Below are positions 38,695 to 48,155 of a stretch of DNA of 64,000 bases, piece after piece (within the stretch, counting starts at the first letter, position 1; every line of letters starts with the position of its first letter). Under the pieces are notes generated by a model. That model was not told where the DNA came from. It saw only the letters and a list, made by a program, of their open reading frames with translations, and did not search any database. A program made the position numbers and the translations under genes. The stretch comes from an uncultured Hyphomicrobiales bacterium (GTDB lineage Bacteria; Pseudomonadota; Alphaproteobacteria; Rhizobiales; Beijerinckiaceae). The stretch spans positions 1 to 64,000 of the forward strand of contig CAISEY010000343.1 in NCBI GenBank assembly GCA_903884435.1. The letters are read 5' to 3'.

Positions 38695-40329
38695 GTGAGC
38701 GATAACTCCCCCCTCCTCTCCGTCCGCGATCTCTCGGTCGCCTTCTCGCAGGCGGGCAAGAGTTTCACCGCGGTCGATCGCGTGTCTTTCGATCTCGCGC
38801 GCGGACGCACGCTGGCGCTCGTGGGAGAATCCGGCTCCGGCAAGTCCGTCACCGCGCTCGCCATCGTGCGCCTGCTGGGCGCGACCTCCGCGACGTTTCC
38901 GACGGGCGAAGCGCTCTACAAGGGACAAGACCTGCTGCGCGCCGGCGAGGACGAGCTGCGCAAGGCGCGCGGCGCGGAAATCACCATGGTCTTTCAGGAG
39001 CCCATGACCTCGCTCAATCCGCTGCACACGATTGAAAAGCAGATCGGCGAAATCCTGGAACTGCACGGCATGGCCGGGGCCGACGCGCGGCGCGCGCGCG
39101 TCGTGGAATTGCTCGACGAAGTCGGCATTCCCGATCCCGCCTCGCGCATCGGCGCCTGGCCGCACCAGCTCTCGGGCGGGCAGCGCCAGCGCGTGATGAT
39201 CGCCATGGCGCTCGCCAACCGGCCCGATCTCTTCATCGCGGACGAGCCCACCACCGCGCTCGACGTGACGGTGCAGGCGCAAATCCTGAAGCTGCTGAAG
39301 GAGCTCCAGCAAAAGTATGGCATGGCCATGCTGTTCATCACCCACGACCTCGGCATCGTGCGCAAGATCGCCGACGACGTTTGCGTGATGCAACGCGGCA
39401 AGATCGTCGAGGCGGGGCCGACCGCGCGGGTTTTCGACGCGCCGCGGCATCCCTACACTCGCGCGCTGCTGGCGGCCGAACCGAAAGGCGATCCGCCGGC
39501 GCCGGACGCCGCGGCGAGGCCGGTCGTCACGGGCGACAACATCCGCGTCTGGTTTCCGATCAAACGCGGCTTCCTGCGGCGCACCGTCGGCCACGTCAAA
39601 GCCGTCGATGGCGTCGACATCGTCGTGCGCGAGGGACAGACCGTCGGCGTCGTCGGCGAATCCGGCTCCGGCAAGACGACGCTCGGCCTCGCGCTGCTGC
39701 GCCTCATTCGCTCGGAAGGCGCCATCGCCTATCTGGGCAAGCCCATCGACGCGCTCGGGTCGAAGGCCATGCGACCGTTGCGGCGAGAGATGCAGATCGT
39801 GTTTCAGGATCCGTACGGCTCGCTGTCGCCGCGCATGTCGGTCGCCGAAATCGTCGAGGAAGGGCTGCTGGTGCAAAACCGAGGTCTCGGCGCGCGCGAG
39901 CGGCGGGAGATCGTCGCGCGCGCGCTCGCCGACACGGGGCTCGACCCCGCCGCGATGGACCGCTATCCGCACGAGTTTTCCGGCGGACAGCGCCAGCGCA
40001 TCGCCATCGCCCGCGCCATGGCGCTGGAGCCGCGCTTCGTGGTGCTCGACGAACCTACGTCGGCGCTCGACATGTCCGTTCAGGCGCAGATCGTCGATTT
40101 GCTGCGCGACCTGCAAAGGCGCCGCAATCTGGCCTATATGTTCATCAGCCACGATCTCCGGGTCGTGCGGGCGCTGGCGACCGATCTCATCGTGATGCGA
40201 GGGGGCAAGGTGGTCGAGAGCGGCCCGGCGCGGGATATTTTCGCGGCTCCGTCGAGCGACTATACAAAGGCGCTGTTCGCCGCCGCCTTCAATATCGAGG
40301 CGGCGCCGGCCGACGTCATTCATCAATAA
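38695..40329 (+). CDS. ABC transporter ATP-binding protein with two ATPase domains (YejF-like)
   Basis: Two Walker A motifs ([24 protein letters not shown]), two signatures ([24 protein letters not shown]). GTG start. Confidence 0.95.
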   Translation: MSDNSPLLSVRDLSVAFSQAGKSFTAVDRVSFDLARGRTLALVGESGSGKSVTALAIVRLLGATSATFPTGEALYKGQDLLRAGEDELRKARGAEITMVFQEPMTSLNPLHTIEKQIGEILELHGMAGADARRARVVELLDEVGIPDPASRIGAWPHQLSGGQRQRVMIAMALANRPDLFIADEPTTALDVTVQAQILKLLKELQQKYGMAMLFITHDLGIVRKIADDVCVMQRGKIVEAGPTARVFDAPRHPYTRALLAAEPKGDPPAPDAAARPVVTGDNIRVWFPIKRGFLRRTVGHVKAVDGVDIVVREGQTVGVVGESGSGKTTLGLALLRLIRSEGAIAYLGKPIDALGSKAMRPLRREMQIVFQDPYGSLSPRMSVAEIVEEGLLVQNRGLGARERREIVARALADTGLDPAAMDRYPHEFSGGQRQRIAIARAMALEPRFVVLDEPTSALDMSVQAQIVDLLRDLQRRRNLAYMFISHDLRVVRALATDLIVMRGGKVVESGPARDIFAAPSSDYTKALFAAAFNIEAAPADVIHQ

Positions 40330-40336
40330 GGGTCTC

Positions 40337-41554
40337 ATGACGCGCGCCATTCTTCTCGTGCTCGATTCCTTCGGCTGCGGCGGCGCGGCCGACGCGGCCG
40401 ACTTTGGCGACGCGGGCGCCGACACGCTCGGCCATGTCGCGGAGGCCTGCGCCGCCGGACGCGCGGACCGGGCGGGGCTGCGCGCCGGCCCGCTGCGCCT
40501 GCCGTTTCTCGACGCGCTGGGGCTTGGCCTCGCCGCCGAGGCCTCGACCGGAAAGCTTCCGCCGGGCCTCTCGCGCCCGGCCTCGCCCCGCGCCGCCTGG
40601 GGTTACGGCGTCGAGGTCTCGAAGGGCAAGGACACGCCGTCCGGCCATTGGGAAATCGCCGGCGCGCCGCTCGATTTTCCCTGGGGCTATTTCCCGGACA
40701 CGCGGCCCGCCTTTCCGCCGGAGCTGACGCGCGCGATCGTCGAAGCCGGCGGGCTGCCGGGCGTCCTCGGCGACAAACACGCCTCCGGCATCGACATTCT
40801 GGAGGAACTTGGCGCCGAACACATGGCGAGCGGCAAGCCGATTGTTTACACGTCCGTCGATTCCGTGCTGCAAATCGCCGCGCACGAGGAAACGTTCGGG
40901 CTCAGGCGACTTTACGATCTGTGCCGGATCGTGCGACGCCTCGTCGATCCGCTCAACATCGGCCGCGTCATCGCGCGGCCCTTCGTCGGCCCGGGGCCCG
41001 GAGCCTTCAAGCGCACGCCGCGCCGCAAGGATTTCGCCATGCCGCCGCCCGCGGGAAACCTGCTCGACCGCGCCGCGGAGGCGGGGCGCGCCATCGTCTC
41101 CATCGGCAAGATCGGCGACATTTTCGCCCATCGCAACACCGGGCGGGAGATCAAGGGCGCGGGCCACGCCGACCTCGTCGAAAAGACGCTCGCGGCGATG
41201 GACGAATTGCCCGACGGCGGCCTGCTGCTCGCCAATTATCTCGACCTCGACACGGACTACGGCCACCGCCGCGACGTTCCCGGCGCGGCCTTTTGCATCG
41301 AGGATTTCGACGCGCGCCTCGCGCGGATCGCGGCGGCGCTGCGGCCGGGCGACCTCGCGGCGTTCACCGCCGACCACGGCAACGATCCGACGTGGCGCGG
41401 CGCCGACCACACGCGCGAGCACGCGCCGATTCTCGCCTTCGGCCCCGATGTCGCGCCGCGCGCGCTCGGGCGGCGCGAGACCTTCGCGGACATCGGCGCC
41501 AGCCTCGCGAAACATCTCGGCCTTCCGGCCACGACGAGCGGGAGGCCCTGGTGA
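40337..41554 (+). CDS. deoB: Phosphopentomutase
   Basis: [85 protein letters not shown]. Confidence 0.95.
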   Translation: MTRAILLVLDSFGCGGAADAADFGDAGADTLGHVAEACAAGRADRAGLRAGPLRLPFLDALGLGLAAEASTGKLPPGLSRPASPRAAWGYGVEVSKGKDTPSGHWEIAGAPLDFPWGYFPDTRPAFPPELTRAIVEAGGLPGVLGDKHASGIDILEELGAEHMASGKPIVYTSVDSVLQIAAHEETFGLRRLYDLCRIVRRLVDPLNIGRVIARPFVGPGPGAFKRTPRRKDFAMPPPAGNLLDRAAEAGRAIVSIGKIGDIFAHRNTGREIKGAGHADLVEKTLAAMDELPDGGLLLANYLDLDTDYGHRRDVPGAAFCIEDFDARLARIAAALRPGDLAAFTADHGNDPTWRGADHTREHAPILAFGPDVAPRALGRRETFADIGASLAKHLGLPATTSGRPW

Positions 41555-41616
41555 CGAGGTTCGACACGGGCTGCGCCTGCTGCCGCGACGATTTCTACGA
41601 TTACGAGGAATGGCTG

Positions 41617-42246
41617 ATGAAAAACGTCCACGTCGTCGATCATCCGCTCGTGCAGCACAAACTGACGCTGATGCGCGACAAGGATTGCTCGACACAGAAG
41701 TTCCGGCGCCTGCTCAACGAAATCGGCATGTTGCTGTGTTACGAGGTGACGCGCGAACTGCCGGTCGAGGCCGTGAAAATCGAAACGCCCATCGCGGAAA
41801 TGCACGCGCCGAAACTCTCCGGCAAGAAGCTCGTGTTCGCCCCGATCCTGCGTTCGGGCATGGGCTTTCTCGACGGCATGCTGGAACTCGTGCCGTCGGC
41901 GCGCGTCGCCCACATCGGCCTGTATCGCGATCCCCAGACGCTTCAGGCCGTTCAATACTATTTCAAGGCGCCGCAGGACGTGGCGGAGAGGCTCGTCATT
42001 CTCATCGACCCCATGCTCGCCACCGGCAATTCCGCCTGCGCCGCCATGGAACTGCTGAAGAAAAAGGGCGTGAAGGACATTCGTTTCGTGTGCCTTCTCG
42101 CCGCGCCCGAGGGAATCGAAAAGCTGCGCTGCGCGCATCCCGACGTGCGAATCTGGACCGCCGCCATCGACAGCCATCTCAACGAGCACGGCTATATCGT
42201 GCCGGGGCTGGGAGACGCGGGGGACAGGATGTACGGGACGAAGTGA
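41617..42246 (+). CDS. upp: Uracil phosphoribosyltransferase
   Basis: [69 protein letters not shown]. An alternative GTG start at 41551 would add 22 residues. Confidence 0.92.
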   Translation: MKNVHVVDHPLVQHKLTLMRDKDCSTQKFRRLLNEIGMLLCYEVTRELPVEAVKIETPIAEMHAPKLSGKKLVFAPILRSGMGFLDGMLELVPSARVAHIGLYRDPQTLQAVQYYFKAPQDVAERLVILIDPMLATGNSACAAMELLKKKGVKDIRFVCLLAAPEGIEKLRCAHPDVRIWTAAIDSHLNEHGYIVPGLGDAGDRMYGTK

Positions 42247-42251
42247 CTGAA

Positions 42252-43688
42252 TTAAGTCAATTTTTCCTTATAAACATCGTCCGTGAGGTAGGAATCAGAA
42301 AAATTATATTTTTCTTTAATAAAATAACGAGCAAGCATGCGTATTACTTCCGCTGCGTTGAAAAGCCGCCGGGATTCATTGGCAATATCTGGATCGGAAG
42401 GCACGTCGCGTGCGGCGTGCGCAGTCGCGACACGACAATATTTATAGATATAATTACCGTAATCAACTCCAATTTTTTCTCTATTTTCTTCAAAAATATT
42501 CAGCATATATTCTGGAATGGATTTCCTGATTTCTGGAAAAACATCATTCACCCAGCTGAGAATTTTTTCCCTCGTGTCGTACGTTGTCTCGAATACACGA
42601 AAAAAACTGACCACGGCGTGACTTGCCAATCCCACTGAGGACGCATTCAATCCGTCACGGTAGTAAGCCAAACACCGCTTCAAATTATCGTCATCCGGAA
42701 CTGTTCGACAAAAATACCAATCAGGCATTGTCATGAAAGCTAAATTTTTCCTCGGTACTTGTACGGGGATAGGATTTCCGGACCATCCCTCGTGTAAAGA
42801 CGCCGGCCTGTCTTCGCACCAACTCATTACGCTCAACATGCGATTTATGAGTGACCGCGCATCGGTGACTGAGATGCGTTCATTGACCAAATCAATGCTG
42901 ATGGAATTCGAGTAATCTTTCGTCTTCGGGAATAGAACAAAATGGTGCCCGCCAAATTTCGTTCTCGTTGGTTCTTTTGGCCACGCTACTTCTGCGTCAA
43001 CGCGCAGGTTCAGAAACCTGGACGAAGAACGAGCCCCAAGTCGCTGGTAAAAATTCTCCTTCTCTTGCTCTGTTTCGTATTCGCGCCAATCTGTCTTTAA
43101 AGGTCGATCCAGTTTCCGCGAAATTGAAAGTCCGCTTGACAGGTCTCTGAAGAATGTTGACCCGAACGATCTTTGAACGGCTGTTAAATTTTGCAATCGT
43201 TCGTGCTTATAATTTTTCTCGGCCCCAGACGAGAGAAGACTGAAATTATATTTCGATACAAATGAAGCTGTCTTATCTCGGTCATTTTCACGAAATGAAA
43301 TTGTCGCGGAATATTCTTCATCTTGCCGATTATATCCAACAGATAAAGTTAATCTTAAAAGATTCGAACCCGGATCACCAAACCCAACTAGATTTGCCAC
43401 TACGCGTCTCAAATTTTCCTCGCCCTTATATGACATTTCTGCTCCGCCGACAGGACGCAGGTCGCCCAAAATTAGCGAAGCAAGGCCAGCAGAGCCGGGC
43501 AGTGGATGCGCAAAACTCAACACCGCATTCGCAATTTGCTCGTCGGATAATCTGATCCCGGAATTTTCGCGCCCTCGGGGAAGAAGGGCATAACCTCTCA
43601 AGCTTTCAAAACGCGTCTGTGTTTGATCGAGTTTTTCGTTCCAAGAGAGCCGTTCATGCAACCAGAACATAAGATCACGCGCATACAT
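42252..43688 (-). CDS. Uncharacterised AT-rich-island protein with C-terminal HEPN-like features (R-x4-H)
   Basis: Open frame 42252-43748. ATG at 43688 is preceded by GAAAGGAG and is preferred to the TTG at 43748. The C-terminus reads YKYCRVATAHAARD...AAEVIRMLARYFI. The surrounding composition is clearly AT-richer. Confidence 0.7.
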   Translation of the reverse strand: MYARDLMFWLHERLSWNEKLDQTQTRFESLRGYALLPRGRENSGIRLSDEQIANAVLSFAHPLPGSAGLASLILGDLRPVGGAEMSYKGEENLRRVVANLVGFGDPGSNLLRLTLSVGYNRQDEEYSATISFRENDRDKTASFVSKYNFSLLSSGAEKNYKHERLQNLTAVQRSFGSTFFRDLSSGLSISRKLDRPLKTDWREYETEQEKENFYQRLGARSSSRFLNLRVDAEVAWPKEPTRTKFGGHHFVLFPKTKDYSNSISIDLVNERISVTDARSLINRMLSVMSWCEDRPASLHEGWSGNPIPVQVPRKNLAFMTMPDWYFCRTVPDDDNLKRCLAYYRDGLNASSVGLASHAVVSFFRVFETTYDTREKILSWVNDVFPEIRKSIPEYMLNIFEENREKIGVDYGNYIYKYCRVATAHAARDVPSDPDIANESRRLFNAAEVIRMLARYFIKEKYNFSDSYLTDDVYKEKLT

Positions 43689-43878
43689 TCGGCGACAAGC
43701 TCCTTTCAGTCGAATGAGAACAATTGCTTCATATAAGATATTTTCCAAATTTTGGAGATGTTTAGCATGGACCTGTCACCGAAAAGTCGATTGGTAACTA
43801 TTTCAAAATGAATGACGGCAGCGAGCTGCGCCAATCAGAATTTTCGTTGAAGCGCGTTGAGCGGAACTCCCTCCCCCC

Positions 43879-44904
43879 TCACCTCGGCCTGAAAATCTCG
43901 TCAAACACCTTCTGCGCCGCCTTCGTCTCCTCCGGGTTCTGCATCAGGAACACGATTTTCTTTTCCGCGAGTTTCTGCCGCACGTCCTTCGGATTCGCGT
44001 CCACGTCGAGGCGCGTGGGGATGCGGCCTCCGTTTTTCGACGCGTATTCCTGCGCCTCGCGGCTGAGCAGGAAGTTCGCGGCGAGTTTGGCGGCGTTGGG
44101 ATGCGGCGCGTGGCTGTTGATGCCGACCATGCCGAACCAGAGATGAACAGGGTCGAGCGGGACATAATCCGTCGGCTGGCCCTGCTGTTTCAGGTTCGTC
44201 GTCAGCATCGTGTAATTCATCAGCGCGATCGGATATTCGCCGGCGGAAATCTGCCGCGCCATGGCGAAATGGCCATCGACGATGACGGGGTTGAGCGCCT
44301 TCGCGATGTCCTCGAGAATTTTGCGGCCCCTGTCGGCGCCGTAGTGCACGAACAGCGCCGCCATCCATTCGCGGTCCGTCGCTTCCAGCGCCACCTTGCC
44401 GGCCCATTGTTTCTTCGTGGCGAAATCCTCGTAGCTCGCCGGAAGCTCCTCCTTCTTCACGAGGTTGGTGTTGTATTGCGGCGCGTTGTAGCCGGCGTAG
44501 ACGCCATACCAGCGTTTGTCCGGCCCGCGCGCCTCCGGCATGATGTCCCTGGCCAGCGGCGGCTCCCAGGCCAGCGCCAGCGCGGGCGGTATGTGATGCA
44601 CGGAGCCGGCGTTGTGCACGTCCCACGATTGCTGGCCGGTGCGCGCCTCGAGCGCGATGCGCGCCAGCATCGGCGATTCCGCGTTGCGCACGTAGTTCAC
44701 CTTGATGCCGGTGGCGTCGGTGTAGAGCTTCCACATCGGCAATCCCTCCTGTTCGTTGGTGGAGGAATAGACCGTGAGTTCGCCCTCCGCCTTCGCGGCG
44801 GCGAGCAATTCGGGAATGATCCAGTCGGGCGCCGCTGTTTGCGCGAGCGCGGGGGCGCCGGCGCAGAGAGCGAAGGCGGAGAGAAGGGCTCGGGCGAGGG
44901 TCAA
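43879..44904 (-). CDS. Extracellular solute-binding protein family 1 (Fe3+-type ABC SBP-like), copy A
   Basis: TTG start at 44904 after CAGGAGGCAGCC; signal peptide; AKAEGELTVYSSTNEQEGLPMWKLYTDATGIKVNYVRNAESPML; VNPHAPHPNAA-like C-terminal half. Confidence 0.85.
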   Translation of the reverse strand: MTLARALLSAFALCAGAPALAQTAAPDWIIPELLAAAKAEGELTVYSSTNEQEGLPMWKLYTDATGIKVNYVRNAESPMLARIALEARTGQQSWDVHNAGSVHHIPPALALAWEPPLARDIMPEARGPDKRWYGVYAGYNAPQYNTNLVKKEELPASYEDFATKKQWAGKVALEATDREWMAALFVHYGADRGRKILEDIAKALNPVIVDGHFAMARQISAGEYPIALMNYTMLTTNLKQQGQPTDYVPLDPVHLWFGMVGINSHAPHPNAAKLAANFLLSREAQEYASKNGGRIPTRLDVDANPKDVRQKLAEKKIVFLMQNPEETKAAQKVFDEIFRPR

Positions 44905-44950
44905 GGCTGCCTCCTGGCGTTCGTGGACACGGGATCTCTCGCGGCGCGGC

Positions 44951-45979
44951 TCACCGCTTCTTGAAAATCTCGTCGTAGATCTTGTTGGCCGCGCGCGATT
45001 CATCGCCGCTGATCAGGATGGGAACGAGCTTCTTCGAAAGCAGGCGCGTCAGCGCGTCCTTCGGAGTCGGCTCCACGTCGTCGCGCGTCGGCAGGCGGCC
45101 CGTCTTCGCGGCGAATTGCTGGGCCTCGCGGCTGATCATGAAATTCGCCGCGAGCAAAGCCGCGGCGGGATGCGGCGCCTTCGGGTTCACGCCAACCTGC
45201 GAAATGAAAAACGAGACGGGATCGAGCGGGAAAAACTCGACCGGCGCGCCGGTGAGTTGCATGTTGCTCGTCAGCATCGTGTAGTTCGACAGCGCCACCA
45301 TGTGCTCGCCCGCGGCGAGGGCGCGCGCGAGCGCGAGGTGCCCGTCGACGATCACCGGATCGAGCACGCGCACCATCTCCCCGAGCAGCTTGCGGCCACG
45401 CTCCTCGCCGAAGTGCCTGAACATGCCGAGCATCCATTCGCGGTCGGCGGTGTCGATGGCGACGCGGCCAGCCCATTGTTTCTTTTCGAGGAATTCCTCG
45501 TATGTTTTCGGCAGGTCTTCCTTCTTCACGAGGCTCGTGTTGTAGGCGGGCGCGTTGTAGGCGGCGTAAACGCCATACCACTTGCGGCCGGGGTCGCGCG
45601 CCTCGGGCCGCAGGTTCCTGGCCTCCGGAGGATCGAAGGCCTTCGTCAGGGCCGGCGGCAAACGGCTCACGGCCGTGGAATTCATGATGTCCCACGACGA
45701 CTGGCCCGCGCGCGTTTCCGTGAGGATGCGCGAGATCAGGGGCCCCTCGGCGCCGCGAATGAAATTGATCCTCACGCCGGTCACGTCCTGAAACAGCCTC
45801 AGGTGCGGCAAGGCTTCCTGTTCGTTGGTGGAGGAATAAACGGTCAACTCGCCTTCCGCGCGCGCCAGCGGCAGGAGGTCGGGAATGACCCAGGAAGGGA
45901 GCGGCGTTTGCGCGCGGGCGGAGGCCGTCGCGGCGAGCGCGATCGCGGCGACGCGTGCGAGCGAGCGCAATTGGATCAT
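44951..45979 (-). CDS. Extracellular solute-binding protein family 1, copy B (paralogue of copy A)
   Basis: ARAEGELTVYSSTNEQEALPHLRLFQDVTGVRINFIRGAEGPLI; colinear with copy A over its whole length. Confidence 0.88.
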   Translation of the reverse strand: MIQLRSLARVAAIALAATASARAQTPLPSWVIPDLLPLARAEGELTVYSSTNEQEALPHLRLFQDVTGVRINFIRGAEGPLISRILTETRAGQSSWDIMNSTAVSRLPPALTKAFDPPEARNLRPEARDPGRKWYGVYAAYNAPAYNTSLVKKEDLPKTYEEFLEKKQWAGRVAIDTADREWMLGMFRHFGEERGRKLLGEMVRVLDPVIVDGHLALARALAAGEHMVALSNYTMLTSNMQLTGAPVEFFPLDPVSFFISQVGVNPKAPHPAAALLAANFMISREAQQFAAKTGRLPTRDDVEPTPKDALTRLLSKKLVPILISGDESRAANKIYDEIFKKR

Positions 45980-46054
45980 GTCGTCCTCCCGGCGCGGGTC
46001 GTCCCCGCGCGGGGATGTTGGCGCGGCGGGAGGCGACGTGTCAAACGCCGCCGG

Positions 46055-47620
46055 TCACGCCCGGCGCAGGGCGCGCGGGCTCTGGTCGACGAGGTCCATC
46101 ATTTCGTGGACGAGCTTTTCGGTCAGCGCCGCGCGGGTTTTCGCGTGCGCGGGCTCGTCCCACAGGTTGTGCGTTTCGTCGGGATCGGCGACGCGATCGT
46201 AGAGTTCGCCCCAGGCCTCGCCCTTGTAGATCGACAGGCGCCATTGTTCCATCAGCAGCGTGCGCACGAAGGCCGCCGTCGCGAAGCCCATGCGCGGCAT
46301 GTTGTCCTGATATTCGATGACGAGGCTGTCGCGCGCCGTTCCGGCGCCATTGATCGGCGCCGAGAGGGAGCGGCCCTGAATGCCCCAGTAGGGCTTGAGG
46401 CCGGCCCGCTCGATGATCGTCGGCGCGAGATCGGCAGTCGAGGCCAGGGCCCTCGTGACGCGGGCCGCGCGGCTCGCGGGATCGGACCAGATGAAGGGCA
46501 CCTGCGTGATCGAATTGAGTTGCAGCGCGCCCTTGAGCAGCAGCCCGTAATCGCCGAGATAATCGCCGTGGTCGGCGTTGAAGACGATGACGGTGTTCTC
46601 GTATTGCCCGTTGGCCTTCAAAGCCGCGACGATCTCGCCGATGGCGTCGTCGATCATGGTGATCATGCCGCAGCTCAGCGCCATCGCCTCCTTCAGCTCG
46701 CGCTCGTCGACCATGAAGGCTTCCTGCGTCGAGGTGACTTCGGTTTTGTCGAGATGTTTCGCGCGCATCGCCAGCATGGGCGGGACGGGATTCCGATGCG
46801 CTTCCCAGGGCAGTCGCGTGTTGAAATCGGCCGGATTGTACATGTCCCAGTATTTGCCCGGCGGCGTGAAGGGATGATGGGGATCGGGAAACGACACGAA
46901 CGCGAAGAAGGGCCGATCCTCGCCCTTCGCGCCGTCGAGGAAGGAAATCGCGCGGTCCCGGATGAACGAGGTCGGATAAAGCTCCTCCGGAATGGGCGTG
47001 CGCACGGCCTGCGGGCAGGTGTAATCGTGCGGCAGTTGATTGGCCTTGTCGCGCCAGGCGTCGGCCTCGGGCGTCTTCGATTTCAGCCACTGGTAATAAT
47101 GGCCATGCGCCTGGTCGCCATGGTTCGTCACCATGTCAACCTGGTCGTAGCCATAATAGGGCGGACGGAAGGCGTAGAAATCCGCGGAGAGATAGCGCTC
47201 GGGCGTCTCGTTGAGATAGTCGCCGCCATCGTCCTTCCAGGCTTCACTGATGGCGCCGAGCGCCGCGGGATCGACGGGCTGCGGCGCGGGAAAAGCGGTC
47301 ATCGCCTGGACATGGCTCTTGCCGATGAGCGCGGTGCGATAGCCGCCCTCGCGCAGAACCTCGACGAACGTGCTCGCGTCGTAGGACAGATGATTGCCGT
47401 TGTGGCGCAGCCCGTGGGCGGAGGGCATCCGGCCGGTCAGCAATGTCGCGCGATTGGGCATGCAGACGGGGCTGGCGACGTAAAACCGCTCGAAACGCGT
47501 GCCGGTCGCGGCGATGGCGTCGATGTTCGGCGTGCGGACGACCGGGTGCCCCTGGCAGCCGAGATAGTCGGCGCGGTGCTGGTCGGTGATGATGAAGAGA
47601 AAATTCGGCTGTTTCGACAT
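46055..47620 (-). CDS. Type I sulfatase / alkaline-phosphatase superfamily hydrolase
   Basis: NFLFIITDQHRADYLGCQGHPVVRTPNIDAIAATGTRFERFYVASPVCMPNRATLLTGR (C-x-P-x-R sulfatase signature). Confidence 0.93.
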   Translation of the reverse strand: MSKQPNFLFIITDQHRADYLGCQGHPVVRTPNIDAIAATGTRFERFYVASPVCMPNRATLLTGRMPSAHGLRHNGNHLSYDASTFVEVLREGGYRTALIGKSHVQAMTAFPAPQPVDPAALGAISEAWKDDGGDYLNETPERYLSADFYAFRPPYYGYDQVDMVTNHGDQAHGHYYQWLKSKTPEADAWRDKANQLPHDYTCPQAVRTPIPEELYPTSFIRDRAISFLDGAKGEDRPFFAFVSFPDPHHPFTPPGKYWDMYNPADFNTRLPWEAHRNPVPPMLAMRAKHLDKTEVTSTQEAFMVDERELKEAMALSCGMITMIDDAIGEIVAALKANGQYENTVIVFNADHGDYLGDYGLLLKGALQLNSITQVPFIWSDPASRAARVTRALASTADLAPTIIERAGLKPYWGIQGRSLSAPINGAGTARDSLVIEYQDNMPRMGFATAAFVRTLLMEQWRLSIYKGEAWGELYDRVADPDETHNLWDEPAHAKTRAALTEKLVHEMMDLVDQSPRALRRA

Positions 47621-47757
47621 CGGACGCGGCTCCCCCGCCGGAGCGCGGCGCCGGCTGTCATGCCTATAGCCCGACGCCGGGCTTCGCAAAAGCCGCGCTT
47701 CCCAATCGACCCGGTCTGTCCTAAGCTCGAGACAACTTGACCTTGGAGGAATCGCGG

Positions 47758-48141
47758 ATGCGGATGGTATGGGCGGGGGCCGTGATATTGGCCGGCATTG
47801 CCGGCGCGCGGGCGCAGGAACACGCGGGCGAGCACGGGCCCGCCGATCTCAATCCGACGCAGGCCGAGGGCCGCCGTCTCTATCAACAGTCCTGCGGCGT
47901 GTGCCACACGAAGCCGACGATCACGGCGCCCCTGTTCGGACCGCAATTGTCGAAGCTGGTCGTCGAGGGCGCCCGCGAGGCCCAAGCGAAAAAGCAGATC
48001 GCCGACGGCTCCCCCAACATGCCCGGCTTCAAATACAATTACACGCCCGGGCAGATCGACGCCGTCGTTGAATTCCTGAAACTGCTCCCCGCTCCGGCGC
48101 CCCATCCTGCGGCCGCCGCGCCCGCCAATCCCCCCCGCTGA
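47758..48141 (+). CDS. Small periplasmic c-type cytochrome, module 1
   Basis: Signal peptide; QAEGRRLYQQSCGVCHTKPTITAPLFGPQL; DGSPNMPGFKYNYTPGQIDAVVEFL. Confidence 0.9.
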   Translation: MRMVWAGAVILAGIAGARAQEHAGEHGPADLNPTQAEGRRLYQQSCGVCHTKPTITAPLFGPQLSKLVVEGAREAQAKKQIADGSPNMPGFKYNYTPGQIDAVVEFLKLLPAPAPHPAAAAPANPPR

Positions 48142-48155
48142 CAGGAGACACGAAG

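Noticed and set aside
42252-42638. C-terminal extension of ORF 40809..42638 running into the AT-rich island
   Set aside because: Out of frame with deoB and upp and antisense to the HEPN-like gene; the sequence is low-complexity.
44774-47740. 988-aa plus-strand ORF
   Set aside because: Antisense shadow spanning two SBP genes and the sulfatase; no domain.
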